Assembly: GCA_022495995.1 (NCBI GenBank)
Contig: JAFEMH010007482.1
Span: 1 to 64,000, forward strand
Direction: 5' to 3'
Length of the DNA: 64,000 nt
From: Adenophora triphylla var. japonica
Taxonomy: Eukaryota > Streptophyta > Magnoliopsida > Asterales > Campanulaceae
The notes below the pieces were generated by a model that saw only the letters and a program-made list of their open reading frames with translations, had not been told where the DNA came from and did no database searches. Numbering within the stretch: position 1 is the stretch's first letter; each line of letters opens with the position of its first letter. The position numbers and the translations under genes are program-made. Shown piece after piece: positions 21,168 to 32,061 of the stretch.

Positions 21168-21450
21168 TAGAAGATATATCAAAAGATATGTGAAAAGGTT
21201 ATTGAGAGGTTGTGGAGAGCAAAGTATATCATGTATTATTGTCTCAAAGTTTACATAAGCTAGAGACTCATATTTATAATCAAAATATATGAGTCCTAAT
21301 TCTTATTGGATTATAACAAATCTCTCCTTATTCTAATAATAAATATAATTCTAATTGAAAATACTTCTAACTAAGGTAACTTTCCTAAGTTGGCTCAATA
21401 CCAACTTAGGTAACTAAATATTTGGTGAATCTCCTTCTTTGTCTCTAACA
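21168..21450 (-). repeat. Copia 3, 5' LTR
   Basis: Coding strand starts TGTTAGAGACAAAG at 21450 and runs to the primer-binding site. The inner edge has lost the expected CA. No partner LTR is present. Confidence 0.75.
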
Positions 21451-21599
21451 GAAGGGTATCACCGGAAGGAGAGGGTGTTACTGGTGGGATGAAGTTGAAT
21501 GGGGGTAGCTGGAGGAAAAATGGAAGAGAAAGAGAGAAGGAAATGGAAAATGAGGTAAAAGGGGAGGATGAGCATATTATAGGATTGGGTGGGGAAGGG

Positions 21600-22161
21600 T
21601 ATACGTGTCCATTTGGTTAACCAGACCGGCAAATCGATCGGTTTTTAACCGGTTAAAACCGGTCAAAACCGGTCAACCGATTTAACCATAACCGATATTT
21701 ACAAGGTTCGATTTCGATTTGTATTTTCAAAAACCTTGAACCGCCAGTTTTGAACCGCCGATTTTATGCTCGGCCGAGTCATGAGGGTTGCTCGGCCGAG
21801 CAAGACATTTTTTCCAGTAAGTCTTTACCATTTAACGGTCATGCTCGGCCGAGTCATATAAGTTGCTCGGCCGAGGAGGTCATTTTCCAGTGTATTGAAT
21901 CAGTCATGCCTCATGCTCGGCCGAGCAGAACGCTAGATATTAAAAAAGGGTATGCTCGACCGAGCAACACCAAAAACTCGGCCGAGCAGATCCAAACCGA
22001 ATAAATCGGAGGTTAACCGAAAAACCGTTAAAACCGTAAACCGTCAAAACCGTAACCGGTTTAGCCGATTATCCGGTTCGATTCCGGTTGATAGTTTTCC
22101 AAGGTTCCAACCGCTGGTTTTCAACCGTGAACCGGCGGTTAAATCAGATCGGCCACGTCTA
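21600..22161. mobile_element. hAT-like non-autonomous element carrying GCTCGGCCGAGC repeats
   Basis: Starts TATACGTGTCC and ends GGCCACGTCTA, roughly inverted tips. It is flanked by GGGAAGGG and GGAAAGGG (8 bases, one mismatch), and the same site is uninterrupted in the copy at 16330-16350. The subterminal DNA is rich in AACCGGTT/ACCGGT motifs, as in hAT MITEs of the TAG(G/A)...GTGGCCAA kind. The centre (21768-21995) holds repeated GCTCGGCCGAGC palindromes. No transposase. Confidence 0.75.
21768..21995. repeat. Array of paired GCTCGGCCGAGC palindromes
   Basis: Seven copies (some with one change) of the 12-base perfect palindrome GCTCGGCCGAGC occur in pairs about 10-25 bases apart, the pairs separated by 35-65 bases. 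The same module with the same preceding AACGGTCATG phrase occurs at 55320-55526. On the plus strand the region is open for 84 codons, giving the peptide echo ARPS....SAE, which follows from the palindrome. Confidence 0.85.
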
Positions 22162-22288
22162 GGAAAGGGTAATCTAAGATTTTCATTATTTCATTAAATG
22201 ATTGAGGGGCCTTAAGGAAATAAATTTTTCCATGTGTGAACATGAGATGGAAAAAAACTAAATAGCATGTACTCCCTTCGTCCCATAA

Positions 22289-22965
22289 GAGCACTTGCAG
22301 TGGTGACAAAATGGGATGGGTTTGGCTGATGTGGAGGGGAAGACAATGGGCAGTGGTGACAAAGGGGGAGGGCATGGATGATCGGGTCTAGGAAAATGGC
22401 TGGGAAAAGACCTTGGTCATGGGAAAATCATGGGGTTATGGTTATTAATATTAATATTAATATTATATTAATATATTAATATACTATTAATATTAATATT
22501 AATATTAATAAAATTATTTGATTAATAATTAAAATATACTCCCTCCGTTCCAGTTCATTAGATACCAAAAAAAATGGCACACATATTAAGGAAAGGTAAG
22601 AGAGAGAAAAAGTGGAGAGAGAATGTTGTGAGTGTAAAAGTAAAATAGGAGAGAGAATGAGTGGGAGGAATAGTTAGGAGAGAGAATGTTGTGAGTGAAA
22701 AAGTAAAATAGGAGAGAGAATGAGTGGGGTAAATAGTGAAGATTCCTTTTCATTTTGGGTAAGTATCGATTGATGTGGGACGGACCAAAAAGGAAATAAG
22801 TATCAATTGAACTGGGACGGAGGGAGTATAGATTATTTATCATATATCATTTTTGTCACCATTGTTGATAAAATAAGATGGAGTTATGGTTATTGATGAC
22901 CGATGACGTGGAGCTGATTTGGAGGAGAAAGAGTAACCATGACCCGGTCACCACTGCGGATGGTC
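22289..22965. mobile_element. Tourist/PIF-Harbinger-like MITE
   Basis: Inverted tips GAGCACTTGCAGTGGTGAC and, inverted, GACCATCCGCAGTGGTGAC, flanked by TAA on both sides (22286-22288 and 22966-22968). The three-base TAA duplication is the PIF/Harbinger hallmark. It sits inside one Stowaway and contains another, plus an ATTAATATT-type simple repeat (22440-22510). Confidence 0.75.
22539..22826. mobile_element. Stowaway-like MITE (innermost of the nest)
   Basis: CTCCCTCCGTTCCAGTTCA...GGGACGGAGGGAG with TA flanks, inside the Tourist-like element. The interior has two tandem copies of the GGAGAGAGAATGTTGTGAGTG/AGAGAGAATGAGTGG segment. Confidence 0.88.
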
Positions 22966-23465
22966 TAATAGCTACTCATTTACTGTTGAGAGCGGAAAAT
23001 AAGAAATAATGTTATTAAAGTAGAAATTGTGAGTGGGTAGGAGAGAGAATGAGTGGAGAGAATAGTAAATTTGAAAAGTGTTGTGAGTATGACAAGTGGT
23101 TTCAATGAATAAAGAAGTATTAAAAGTTTCTTTTTTAGGAAAATGTGACTTTAAAGTGGGACGCCCAAAATAGCAAAATGGATAAGATAATATGGGACGG
23201 AGAGAGTATGTCATAAAAAGTTGGGTATGTTTTGAGAGCCATATGGGAATAATATTAATAGATTTTCAACAATTTTCATTATTTGTGTATTTAGTTAAAT
23301 TTTTCTCTATTATGGAAACAGACTACTAATTGTGCATTATAATTCAAGGGGGGGGGGGGAGATTGTATATTTGTACTCCTAAATTATAGAGTCATATGTA
23401 AATATTCATTTAAACGGCTTAATTAGGACTTTTGCCCCTGAAGTTTCTTTTTGATATCACAAATA

Positions 23466-23749
23466 CTCCCTCCGTCCCGCTAATATTAGCACAAACACTG
23501 TTTGCGCGGGAATTAAGGAATATGATATTTTAATAAAATGTTGTGAGTGTAAAAGAATGAGTGGAGAGAGAATGAGTGGAGGGTGTAATAAATTATAATG
23601 GTGTTGTGAGTATTAAAATAATGTACGAGAGAGAATGAGTGGGGTTGGGTGAATATTTTATTAATATAAAGTTTCCTTTTTGGGAGTGTGCGGATATTAG
23701 CGGGACGCCCAAAAAGGAAAGTGTGCTAATATTAGCGGGACGGAGGGAG
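23466..23749. mobile_element. Stowaway-like MITE
   Basis: CTCCCTCCGTCCCGCTAATATTAGC and its inverse, TA flanks. Sister copy of 30911-31194 (same GCTAATAT...GCGGGACGCCC arms). Confidence 0.92.
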
Positions 23750-23780
23750 TATATCATTTTGTTAGTTCACAAAATCTGGG

Positions 23781-24185
23781 GAGAAATGCGCTTCTCCGTC
23801 GCGTATGGAGAAACGGGGCTTGGTTTGTCGCGCGACATACTTAGCCACAACAACTGGATATCACTTCCTCAGTTTCTGGATATCCAGAACATTGCATATG
23901 GATATCCAGAAGCTTTGAAAAGGATATCCGAAACCAAAATATTTTTTGGATATCCTTTCCAAAGCTTCCGGATATCCATATTCAATGTTCGATATCCGTG
24001 CTTTGAAAGGATATCCAGAAAAAATATTTTAGTTTCTGGATATCCTTTTCAAAGCTTCTGGATATCCATATTCAATGTTCTGGATATCCAGAAGCTTTGA
24101 ATAGGATATCCAGAAACTGGCTACGTATGTCGCGCGACAAAACAAGCCCCGTTTCTCCATAAGGGACGGAGAAACGCGTTTCTTA
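23781..24185. mobile_element. Foldback MITE with an array of GGATATCC palindromes
   Basis: Outer inverted repeats of about 70 bases include TATGGAGAAACGGGGCTTG and the palindrome GTCGCGCGAC (23837 and 24130). Between them, about 250 bases contain roughly ten perfect GGATATCC palindromes and one variant, arranged as further inverted copies of CTGGATATCCAGAAGCTTTGAA. The whole unit can fold into one long hairpin or many short ones. No transposase. The target duplication is uncertain. Confidence 0.8.
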
Positions 24186-24345
24186 GCAGACCTACTCTTG
24201 TTAGTTTGCGTTAAAAATTGGACGAAATTACCGACTAGACTGCTATATTTGGACTTTTTGCATGTACACGCGAAAACAATGCAAATGTGAAATTACAAAT
24301 TAATAATTAATAAGAACTAACAAGTTTTTCAAAAAAAGAAAAACT

Positions 24346-25242
24346 TGTTGGAAAAGTATGTTGGGTGTGAAGAAAATTGTGTACATTTTCTTGAAAAAAT
24401 CGTTTGTCGTTGGACAAAGATTATTGTGGGTTCATATTCTACTCCGTGAAAACATGAAAATGATATTTTATTTGTTCAATTTGAAGATTGGATGATAAAA
24501 ATATTACAGCTTAAATAAATGGATGGAAGTTGGAAATGTGAGTTTGTCTCACATGTGAAAAGAATGAAAAAACTAGTTGATAGTTTTGGCCATTTTTTAT
24601 TGAATTATAATTCGTTTAATTCAAGATTAATTTCAAGAATAACTTTCAAGATTAATGTCCATTTATGATCGGCAAATGAAACTCCAAAAAGAAATTGATG
24701 GCAAGGTTAATTGTTGAATTAAGATGATCATCAATATGTGGATTAATTGGAGAGTTAATCCTTGGGGAGTTTTGAGCTATAAAAGTAATACCCACAACTC
24801 TTTGAAGAGAAGAGAGAAAAAAAAATAGAGAAAAAGATAAGAGAAACACACAAAAAGAAGCTTTTTTCATTAATCTTCTTCTACCCTCTTGCAATTTGTT
24901 CATCTTCTTCATTTGTCCTCCTTGAATAATTGGAATGGTGATATTGTCCAAGCATATTAGTTCATTTCTCCGGAAAGCTCAAATGCGGAGTGGTTCCGGT
25001 TAATCCGTTTTATCCTTGGAGACTAACGCCTGTTGAAACCTCAAGCACTCGTAGAGAGGAGGACGAATTAGTCTTAAGGAGAGTGTGTTCTCACACGACT
25101 CGAATATTAAAGATGGACAAACCCAATGAAGAGATCAAATACGGTTGTATCTTTCTTTTTATGTTTTTCAGAATTGTTGTATATTGTATTTTCAATGTTG
25201 TAATTTGTTTTCCTTTCTATATTTACAAGATTTTATCCAACA
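24346..25242 (+). repeat. Copia 4, 5' LTR
   Basis: TATAAAAG box at 24778-24785. Roughly 96% similar to the 3' LTR by eye over the first 330 bases. The open frames within it are not genes. Confidence 0.93.
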
Positions 25243-25704
25243 ATCTTAAGACTAACTCCCTTTGTTGAGAAAGGATTGCAGATTACAGGATTCTTGTAGC
25301 GTGGTGGCTACGGGAGAAAATATTGAAAAGGGACGGAAAAACAATGAGTAAGAAATCAAGAAAATGTCTGCACAGATTTTTCTTGACCAGGTGTAGTAAA
25401 ATAGCATTTCCTGATTCGTGAACCGTTAGATTGGGCCGAATTTTATTTTACATGTTCACAACTCATAGGAGAAGATTCTGAACGGTGGCGTTTGGAATCT
25501 ATAATGTGAAAGTGAAGATAAAAATTTCGGACCAAGAGCAGTTTTTGTGAACTAAAACACTATTTTTAATTTCTGTTTAATGAGATTAATAAAGATGGAA
25601 AGATTGATGCTCCGTGACATCAACTATGTTACAATGATTGTATAAACCAATTGTGGCTAAGCCTCGTGTAGTGGTTATACATCATGTAAAGAGATTGAAT
25701 AGTT

Positions 25705-26150
25705 CATTGAACTAAGTTGATAAGATGGACGGGTAAAGATTTAGTCTTTAATGTTGCATTTTATAAATGAAAAGTTCTTTTGAACTAAGTTGAGAAGATG
25801 AACGGATAAAGATGTAGTCTTTAACGTTGCATTGTTTATACGATGTATTGACAAATATGATAGGGCTTCTCAAAAGAAGTTGTTAAAGCCTATTATTGTC
25901 AATAGTGACAAAAGTCACCAAAATAAAAACAATAGAGCTTCTTGAAAGAAGTTGTTAAATTCTATTGTTGTGAACATTGACAAATGTTACAAGAACTAAA
26001 ACCATAGGACTTCTTGAAAGAAGTTGTTAAAATTTATTGGGGGAATATGTGACTAATGTCATAAAGATAAAAACAATAAGACTTCTTGAAGGAAGTTGTT
26101 AAATCTTATTGTTGTTGATGATGACAAATAACACAAAATAGTTAGAATGA
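25705..26150 (+). repeat. Tandem repeats in the copia 4 leader
   Basis: Two copies of a 75-base unit (about 25710-25850, GAACTAAGTTGA(T/G)AAGATG...TTTAA(T/C)GTTGCATT) are followed by about four copies of a 75-90 base unit (25860-26150). Each of these has the self-complementary AGACTTCTTGAAAGAAGTTG-like segment flanked by CAATA/TATTG, so each can form a hairpin. Confidence 0.75.
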
Positions 26151-26469
26151 GAACTTCTAAAAGAAATTGTGTATTTTGTAAATGAGAATGTGATTTTTCT
26201 CTAATCTAGAGGTGCTCCAAGATGAGACCTTTAATGTTTTGGAATAATTAACCTTCAATTACAATTTCATTAAGGAATTTAGAGGTTTATAAATATGAGT
26301 GGTTATAAGAAATAAATTGTGTTGATTCTCCTATTGAATTAGCAATTTATTCTTGGGATTTAATTCTCTAATTAAGTTAGAGAGATATATTTTTAACAAC
26401 AAAGTTATAATTGTTAAAAAAAAAAATTAAAGCCAATGGTTGGTTTCTGTAGAGATAAATTTCTAATGG

Positions 26470-27250
26470 AATGTGGTTGTTCCAAGTTTTCGGATCACTA
26501 TAGCGAAAAGTTAGAAAATTTTGTTGGTCTTGACTTTAAGTGATGGCAACAAAATATGTTCTACTTGACCACCTTGAACTTAGAGAGGTTTCTTTTGGAT
26601 GATCCTACAAAATTGGGTGAAAATGTGATGGATGTTCAAGCCGTGAGTGCGGTTGAAGCATGTGAATTTTCTTTATCGGAACTATATACTTAATAAATTG
26701 TCGGATTCATTATAAAATGTGTATAGTACCAAGAAAATGGCAAAACATTTGTGGGAGTCGTTGAACTATAAATCTAAAATCGAGAATGCGGGTGCATTGA
26801 AAATCATCGTAATCCGCTTCATTGATTTTAAATAGTGGACTCCATGAATGAAATAAAAAATCATATGAAAGAAGTGGAAATAGTCTTCCATGAAAAATCA
26901 TGTCGAATGGATGGTGTTGAGTGAAATTCTCAAGTGATGACAATAATTGAGAAATTGCTTTTCACTTGAAAATATTTTAAAATCACCTCAAACATAATGA
27001 ATGGAAATGAATGTTGAGGTGTGTGCTATTCGTCTTTGTGTTGGAAAAGAGAATAGAACTTTGGAGAAAAAGTTGTCTAACATTTCTTGTGGCGAAAGAA
27101 AATGTGATGAAGCATGCCGAAATGCTTAATACAAAAACAAAGTTGGTCAAACTTGTTTGAAATGTCAAATCGTTTGAAAAGTCAAACGTGTTTAAAAAGC
27201 CAAACTTGTTTGAAAATTTGAACATATACCTTGTGTCTTGAGAGACAACT
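26470..27250 (+). pseudogene. Copia 4 gag remnant
   Basis: Translating across frames gives LDDPTKLGENVMDVQAVSAVEA, NYILN-like, [22 protein letters not shown] and ENRTLEKKLSN, the order of the gag core in Tork-like copia elements. Stops occur every few dozen codons, and several indels are needed. No complete CCHC knuckle was found. Confidence 0.6.
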
Positions 27251-29262
27251 GTGATGTCATTCATGATGTTTAAATGAATGAAACGGAAGGGTGTTTAAGT
27301 GATCAATAATGAGATTGAATCTCGTTATATGATCAAAATAGATACAAACAAGACTCATCATATATGTGCTTGAAGTTATAATCAAGGCATATTGATTCTT
27401 GAGATGTGAATATTGATCAAGTGATCAATATTGAGATGTGAATATTATTCACATAGATGATGGTAAAATGTAAGTTTTACCTTTAATTTTTCTTGCTAAA
27501 AAGTAAAATGTTGAATCTTATCTCTTTAGAGAAAAAGTTGGAAATCAACTTAATAAAGAGGTAGTGATGAAACACAACTAAATGTAGTTTCTGTATATGT
27601 TACACTAAATACTATTGATTGCATATGGTTGGGTATGCTTACAATAGTTGTGATTATAGAATTCTTGTGTATGAATCCAAGATTCAATAATGGAATCATG
27701 AAGCACTTCTTTCTTTAAGAATATGTTTCCGTATAAATTAAGAGATGAGGCAACTCATTTAAACGGATTCATGATTCAATAGAAGAAGAAACTTATCATG
27801 AGGAATGATAAAGAAGAGGCATGACCTCGACATAGCAAATGAGATAGGATAAGAAAATTCTATGGCCCGGATTTTCTAACCTCCATGCTAGAAAATGAAT
27901 CACAAAGTTATAAAGACATTGAGCTCTTTGGAAGGATCTTTGTGGAAAGAGGTCATTAATAGTGAGATTGATTCCATCTTGGAAAATCACACTTGGAAAC
28001 TAGTGGATTTACCTTCGAGTAGTAAATCACTAGCATATAAGTGAATTTTCAAAAAGGAAATGAAGACCGATGGAACAATCAATGAGTACAAGGCTAGACT
28101 TGTAATTGAGGATTACAAGGAAATGAAGAACTTGATTACTTTTATACTTATTCTCTCATCACGAGAATAAAGAGTTGTATTTGCAATTGCTGCATAGCAG
28201 AATTTGAAATACATCAAATGGACGTAAATAACCTTTCTAAATGTCGATTTAGAAGAGAAAATTTACATAGAACAACCCGAGGGGTTTGTTGTACATGAAC
28301 AATGAAACAAAGTATCCACAATGTACACCATGATCAAATGGTGTTAATAATGAAAATTGACATTATTGCTAATTTTGGGACTAACCCAAAAATGTGGGGG
28401 TGAGTATACTTTGGAAAATAATTACCTATTGGAAAGGTTTCCCCAAGAAAATAATGAGATGTCCATATGAATTATGGAAACGTAGGCCTATGTACACTTG
28501 TGAATGTGGGGTGTTTCGCAAAGTAGCAAGTCCAATTACCAAAGAAATTGAATTTGGTTACTAAATGGTGGATTATGTTTCAAGAGTTAAGTTCATAACA
28601 ATTGTGCATATTGGTTTGTTATATATGATTCAATAAGTTTGAATATATATAAAAATCAAAAGAAAATAAAATCAATGGAAACCTAGTATTGATGTCAAAT
28701 TCATGGAAGTGAATATATGATACTTTGAATGAAATAGATCAAAGTGTTGAAACGGTTCAAGAAATGGAACCTAGAAGAAAATGTGCTAGTTTGTAAAGTC
28801 ATTGTATGACTTGATACAAGTACAAAGATAATGACATCAAAGGTTTGATTGTGTGGACGTCACTTTGTTAATTAAAGAAAAAAAAAACGATATGTTAACT
28901 AAGGGAAATTCTAGTCAATTTGATCTGTTAACAAGTCATTAGGTGGATTTCTTGAAATTTTTGAAATGATCAATATGGAATAGCTGGGATTTAAATGAAT
29001 TTGAGTTAACAATTATCAAATGGATAAAGCTTGTGTTGACAAGATGGTATATTGCTAAAGTCAATTTATAATTGAAAAGACATATAGCAATGTGTGTAAT
29101 GGTAGTCTAGACAGTTATGTCTAAGACATAATACCATTAAATAACTACTCTCAACTAATTTGACAATGTGAAGTCAAATGATAAACAGATCCGTTAACCA
29201 AAGGGTTAAATAGAGAGTTAGTTGAAAGTTCGATGAGGGGAATGAGACATAAGCCTCTTAAA
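27250..29262 (+). pseudogene. Copia 4 pol remnant
   Basis: Reverse transcriptase sequence is readable at 27965-28315 (ENHTWKLVDLPSSSKS, DGTINEYKARLV, EIHQMDVNN, LEEKIYIEQPEGFVVHE), with at least five stops or frameshifts. The RNase H end is at 29190-29255 (TDPLTKGLNRELVESSMRGM). The catalytic RT motif (YVDD) could not be found in its expected place, so the central RT appears deleted or badly decayed. Integrase is not recognisable. Confidence 0.7.
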
Positions 29263-29796
29263 AGTTAAACACAGCGAAAAACCCAATCTAGATGACTGGA
29301 GATCCCAAGAACTAGATTCAATGGGACAACCTAACTGTTAAAAGACTTGTAGCGTCACTGTGGGGGAATCAACCCCAAGTCCATTCCTATTAGTGACATC
29401 CCGAAAGGACAAGGATAAGCCTATGTCTTTTAATGATTCTTACGCGTCGAAAATTCGAGCGGGGTAATACGGGTTACTTTTAAGAAATCACCTATGTGAG
29501 AGGAAGTGGGGCCGCTTCGAGGAGAATTATGTGAGGCTCAATTCTTAGACCCTCTCACAGAATCAGGCATTATGTTCAGGACCATAAACGAACATAGCTA
29601 TGAGAAATGAAATATGTTAGGACATTACACAAAAAGCATATCGATTCAAGGATATCGCGTCTATCGACTTGCGAGTAGAGTAAATATGCTGGTTCGAGCG
29701 GAGGTTCAATGGGCAATATCCGCACACCTTTGTATGCAAGTTTTTGTCTGCCGAACTATCACCAATCTCGTCCTCAATTTTCTTCATGTGGGGGAT

Positions 29797-30701
29797 TGTT
29801 GGAAAAGTATGTTGTGTGTGAAGGAAATTGTGTACATTTCCTTGGAAAAATTGTTTGTCGTTGGACAAAGATTATTGTGGATTCATATTCTACTCTGTGA
29901 GAACATGAAAATGATATTTTATTTGTTCAATTTAAAGATTGGATGATAAAAATATTACAGCTTAAATAAATGGATGGAAGTTGGAAATGTGAGTTTGTCT
30001 CACATGTGAAAAGAATGGAAAAACTAGTTGATAGTTTTGGCCATTTTTTATTACATTATAATTCGTTTAATTCAAGATTAATTCCAAGAATAACTTCCAA
30101 GGTTAATGTCCATTTATGATCGGCAAATGAAACTCCAAAAAGAAATTGATGGCAATGTTAATTGTTGAATTAAGATGATCATCAATATGTGGATTAATTG
30201 GAGAGTTAATTCTTGGGGAGTTTTGAGCTATAAAAGAAATACCCACAACTCTTTGAAGAGAAGAGAGAAAAAAAACAGAGAAAAAGATAAGAGAAAAACA
30301 CACAAAAAGAAGCTTTTTCCATCAATCTTCTTCTACCCTCTTGCAATTTGTTCATCTTTTTCCTTTGCCCTCCTTGAATAATTGGAATTGTGATATTGTC
30401 CAAGCATATTAGTTCATTTCGCCGGAAAGCTCAAGTGCGGAGTAGTTCCGGTTAATCCGTTTTATCCTGGGAGACTAACGCCCGTTGAAACCTCAAGCAC
30501 TCGTAGAGAGGATGACGAATTAGTCTTAAGGAGAGTGTGTTCTCACACGACTCGGATACAAGAGATTAAAGATGGACAAACCCAATGAAGAGATCAAATA
30601 CGGTTGTATCTTTCTTTTTATGTTTTTCAGAATTGTTGTATATTGTATTTTCAATGTTGTAATTTGTTTTCCTTTCTATATTTACAAGATTTTATCCAAC
30701 A
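29797..30701 (+). repeat. Copia 4, 3' LTR
   Basis: Preceded by the polypurine tract ATGTGGGGGAT (29786-29796). TATAAAAG at 30229-30236. Confidence 0.93.
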
Positions 30702-30910
30702 AAACTTATATAATATTTCAAAATATTTAATGTTACTAAATTAAGAATAATTTAATAGCTATATTATCTGTATATTTGTGTGAAAATATGAAAATTATTT
30801 TTTATATATCATTTTTTTATTAATTAAAAAATATTACAATATTCAATAATCAAGACATTAAATGGAGGTCATATACGTGTCACGTTTCCTTTTTAACTTT
30901 TTAACAAATA

Positions 30911-31194
30911 CTCCCTCCGTCCCGCTAATATCCGCACTAACACTGTTTACGCGAGAATTAAGGAATATGATATTTTAATAAAATGTTGTGAGTGTAAAAG
31001 TAAAGTAGGAGAAAGAATGAGTGGAGGGTGTAATAAATTATAATGGTGTTGTGAGTATTAAAATAATGTAGGAGAGAGAATGAGTGGGGTAGGGTGAATA
31101 TTTTATTAATATAAAGTTTCCTTTTTGAAAGTGTGCGGATATTAGCGGGACGCCCAAAAAGAAAAGTGTGCGGATATTAGCGGGACGGAGGGAG
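30911..31194. mobile_element. Stowaway-like MITE
   Basis: CTCCCTCCGTCCCGCTAATATCCGC and its inverse, TA flanks. Sister of 23466-23749. Sits at the AACAAATA end of the left long arm. Confidence 0.92.
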
Positions 31195-31353
31195 TATAAA
31201 AAAATTCAAACTTTAGTGAAGATCATCTATATGACACATTTTTTTAATTAGTATAAGAAATTCAAAAAAATCATTTTTATACAATATTAGACAAATTTGG
31301 TTTTTAAATGAGGATCCTCTATGTGACATGAATTAGACAAATTTTCTTTTATA

Positions 31354-31641
31354 CTCCCATCGTCCACCACGTGAATGGAAACCAAAAAATTGGGCAAAAG
31401 AATTAAGGAAAGTAGGAGAGAAAATTAGTTTGAGTAGGTGTTTGATAATATGAAAAAAAAAATAGGAGGGAGAATAAGTGGCAGAAATAATAAGTTGATT
31501 GGTGTTGTAAATATAAAAGTAAAGTAAGAGAGAAAATGAGTGAGAGAAATATTGTAAAAACTTTGCCATTTTGGACAGTCTACACTCACGTGAGATGGAC
31601 GAAAAAATAAATAAATATACGCTCACGTGGGTCGGAGGGAG
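31354..31641. mobile_element. Stowaway-like MITE
   Basis: CTCCCATCGTCCACCACGTG to CACGTGGGTCGGAGGGAG, TA flanks, diverged core GAGAATAAGTGG. Confidence 0.85.
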
Positions 31642-31872
31642 TATTTGTTAAAAAGGTAAAAAGAATTTGTCACATAGATGGCCATTTAAAGTCTCGATTA
31701 GTGAATATTATAACATTTTTTAATTTTTTTAATTAATATAAAATTATATATAAAAAATAATTTTCTTATTTTTTACACAAATATAAAAAATTCAAACTTT
31801 AGTGCAGATCATCTATATGACACATTTTTTTAATTAGCATAAGAAATTCAAAAAAAATCATTTTATACAATA

Positions 31873-32061
31873 TCATACTATTATAGGAGAGAGAAAAGTG
31901 ACATAAATAGTAAGTTGATAGTTGTTTTTAATATAAAAATAAAGTAAAAGAGAAAATGATAGAGAGGAATAGTGTAAGAACTTTGCCATTTTAGACAATG
32001 TCCACTTACATGAGATGAACGAAAAAGTAAATAAATTTACGCTCACGTGGATCGGAGGGAG
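31873..32061. mobile_element. Truncated Stowaway-like MITE
   Basis: 3' part of the duplicate of 31354-31641, ending CACGTGGATCGGAGGGAG before TA. The 5' part is deleted. Confidence 0.75.

Larger units (their letters stand above)
16000..21450 (-). mobile_element. Ty1/copia element, split and internally deleted (copia 3)
   Basis: Minus-strand copia sequence is read from the 5' LTR at 21450 down through the primer-binding site, protease, pre-integrase, integrase and linker to about 16000. Most of gag is deleted, because protease sequence begins within about 200 bases of the primer-binding site. RT, RNase H and the 3' LTR are absent. The integrase is split at DVWT by the insertion 17207-20361, whose 5-6 base target duplication (GTCCAT) restores the reading across the gap. 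Confidence 0.85.
22272..23206. mobile_element. Stowaway-like MITE (outer shell of a three-level nest)
   Basis: Tips CTCCCTTCGTCCCA and GGGACGGAGAGAG with TA on both sides. The uninterrupted linker copy at 16435-16445 shows the empty site with a single TA. After removing the insertion 22289-22965, the remaining interior has the usual AGAGAGAATGAGTGGAG core. Confidence 0.88.
21451..23280 (-). mobile_element. Second copy of the copia 3 linker region, with insertions
   Basis: From GAAGGGTATCACCGG to TTTTCAACAATTTTCA this repeats 16178-16520 in the same orientation. It directly adjoins the copia 3 LTR, so copia 3 may have inserted into a related copy. Relative to the uninterrupted copy it has gained 21600-22161 (plus TSD) and 22272-23206 (plus TA). 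Confidence 0.75.
24346..30701 (+). mobile_element. Ty1/copia retrotransposon with LTRs and TSD but decayed interior (copia 4)
   Basis: LTRs 24346-25242 and 29797-30701 both start TGTTGGAAAAG and end TTTTATCCAACA. The five flanking bases are AAACT on both sides. Between them only fragments of gag (about 26470-27250) and pol (about 27250-29262) can be read, with many stops and indels. No usual TGGTATCAGAGC site follows the 5' LTR. Order of domains (gag, RT, RNase H) fits copia. Confidence 0.93.

Noticed and set aside
21768..21995. CRISPR-like array
   Set aside because: Palindromes are in pairs with irregular spacing inside a transposon of a plant genome. There are no regular unique spacers and no associated genes.
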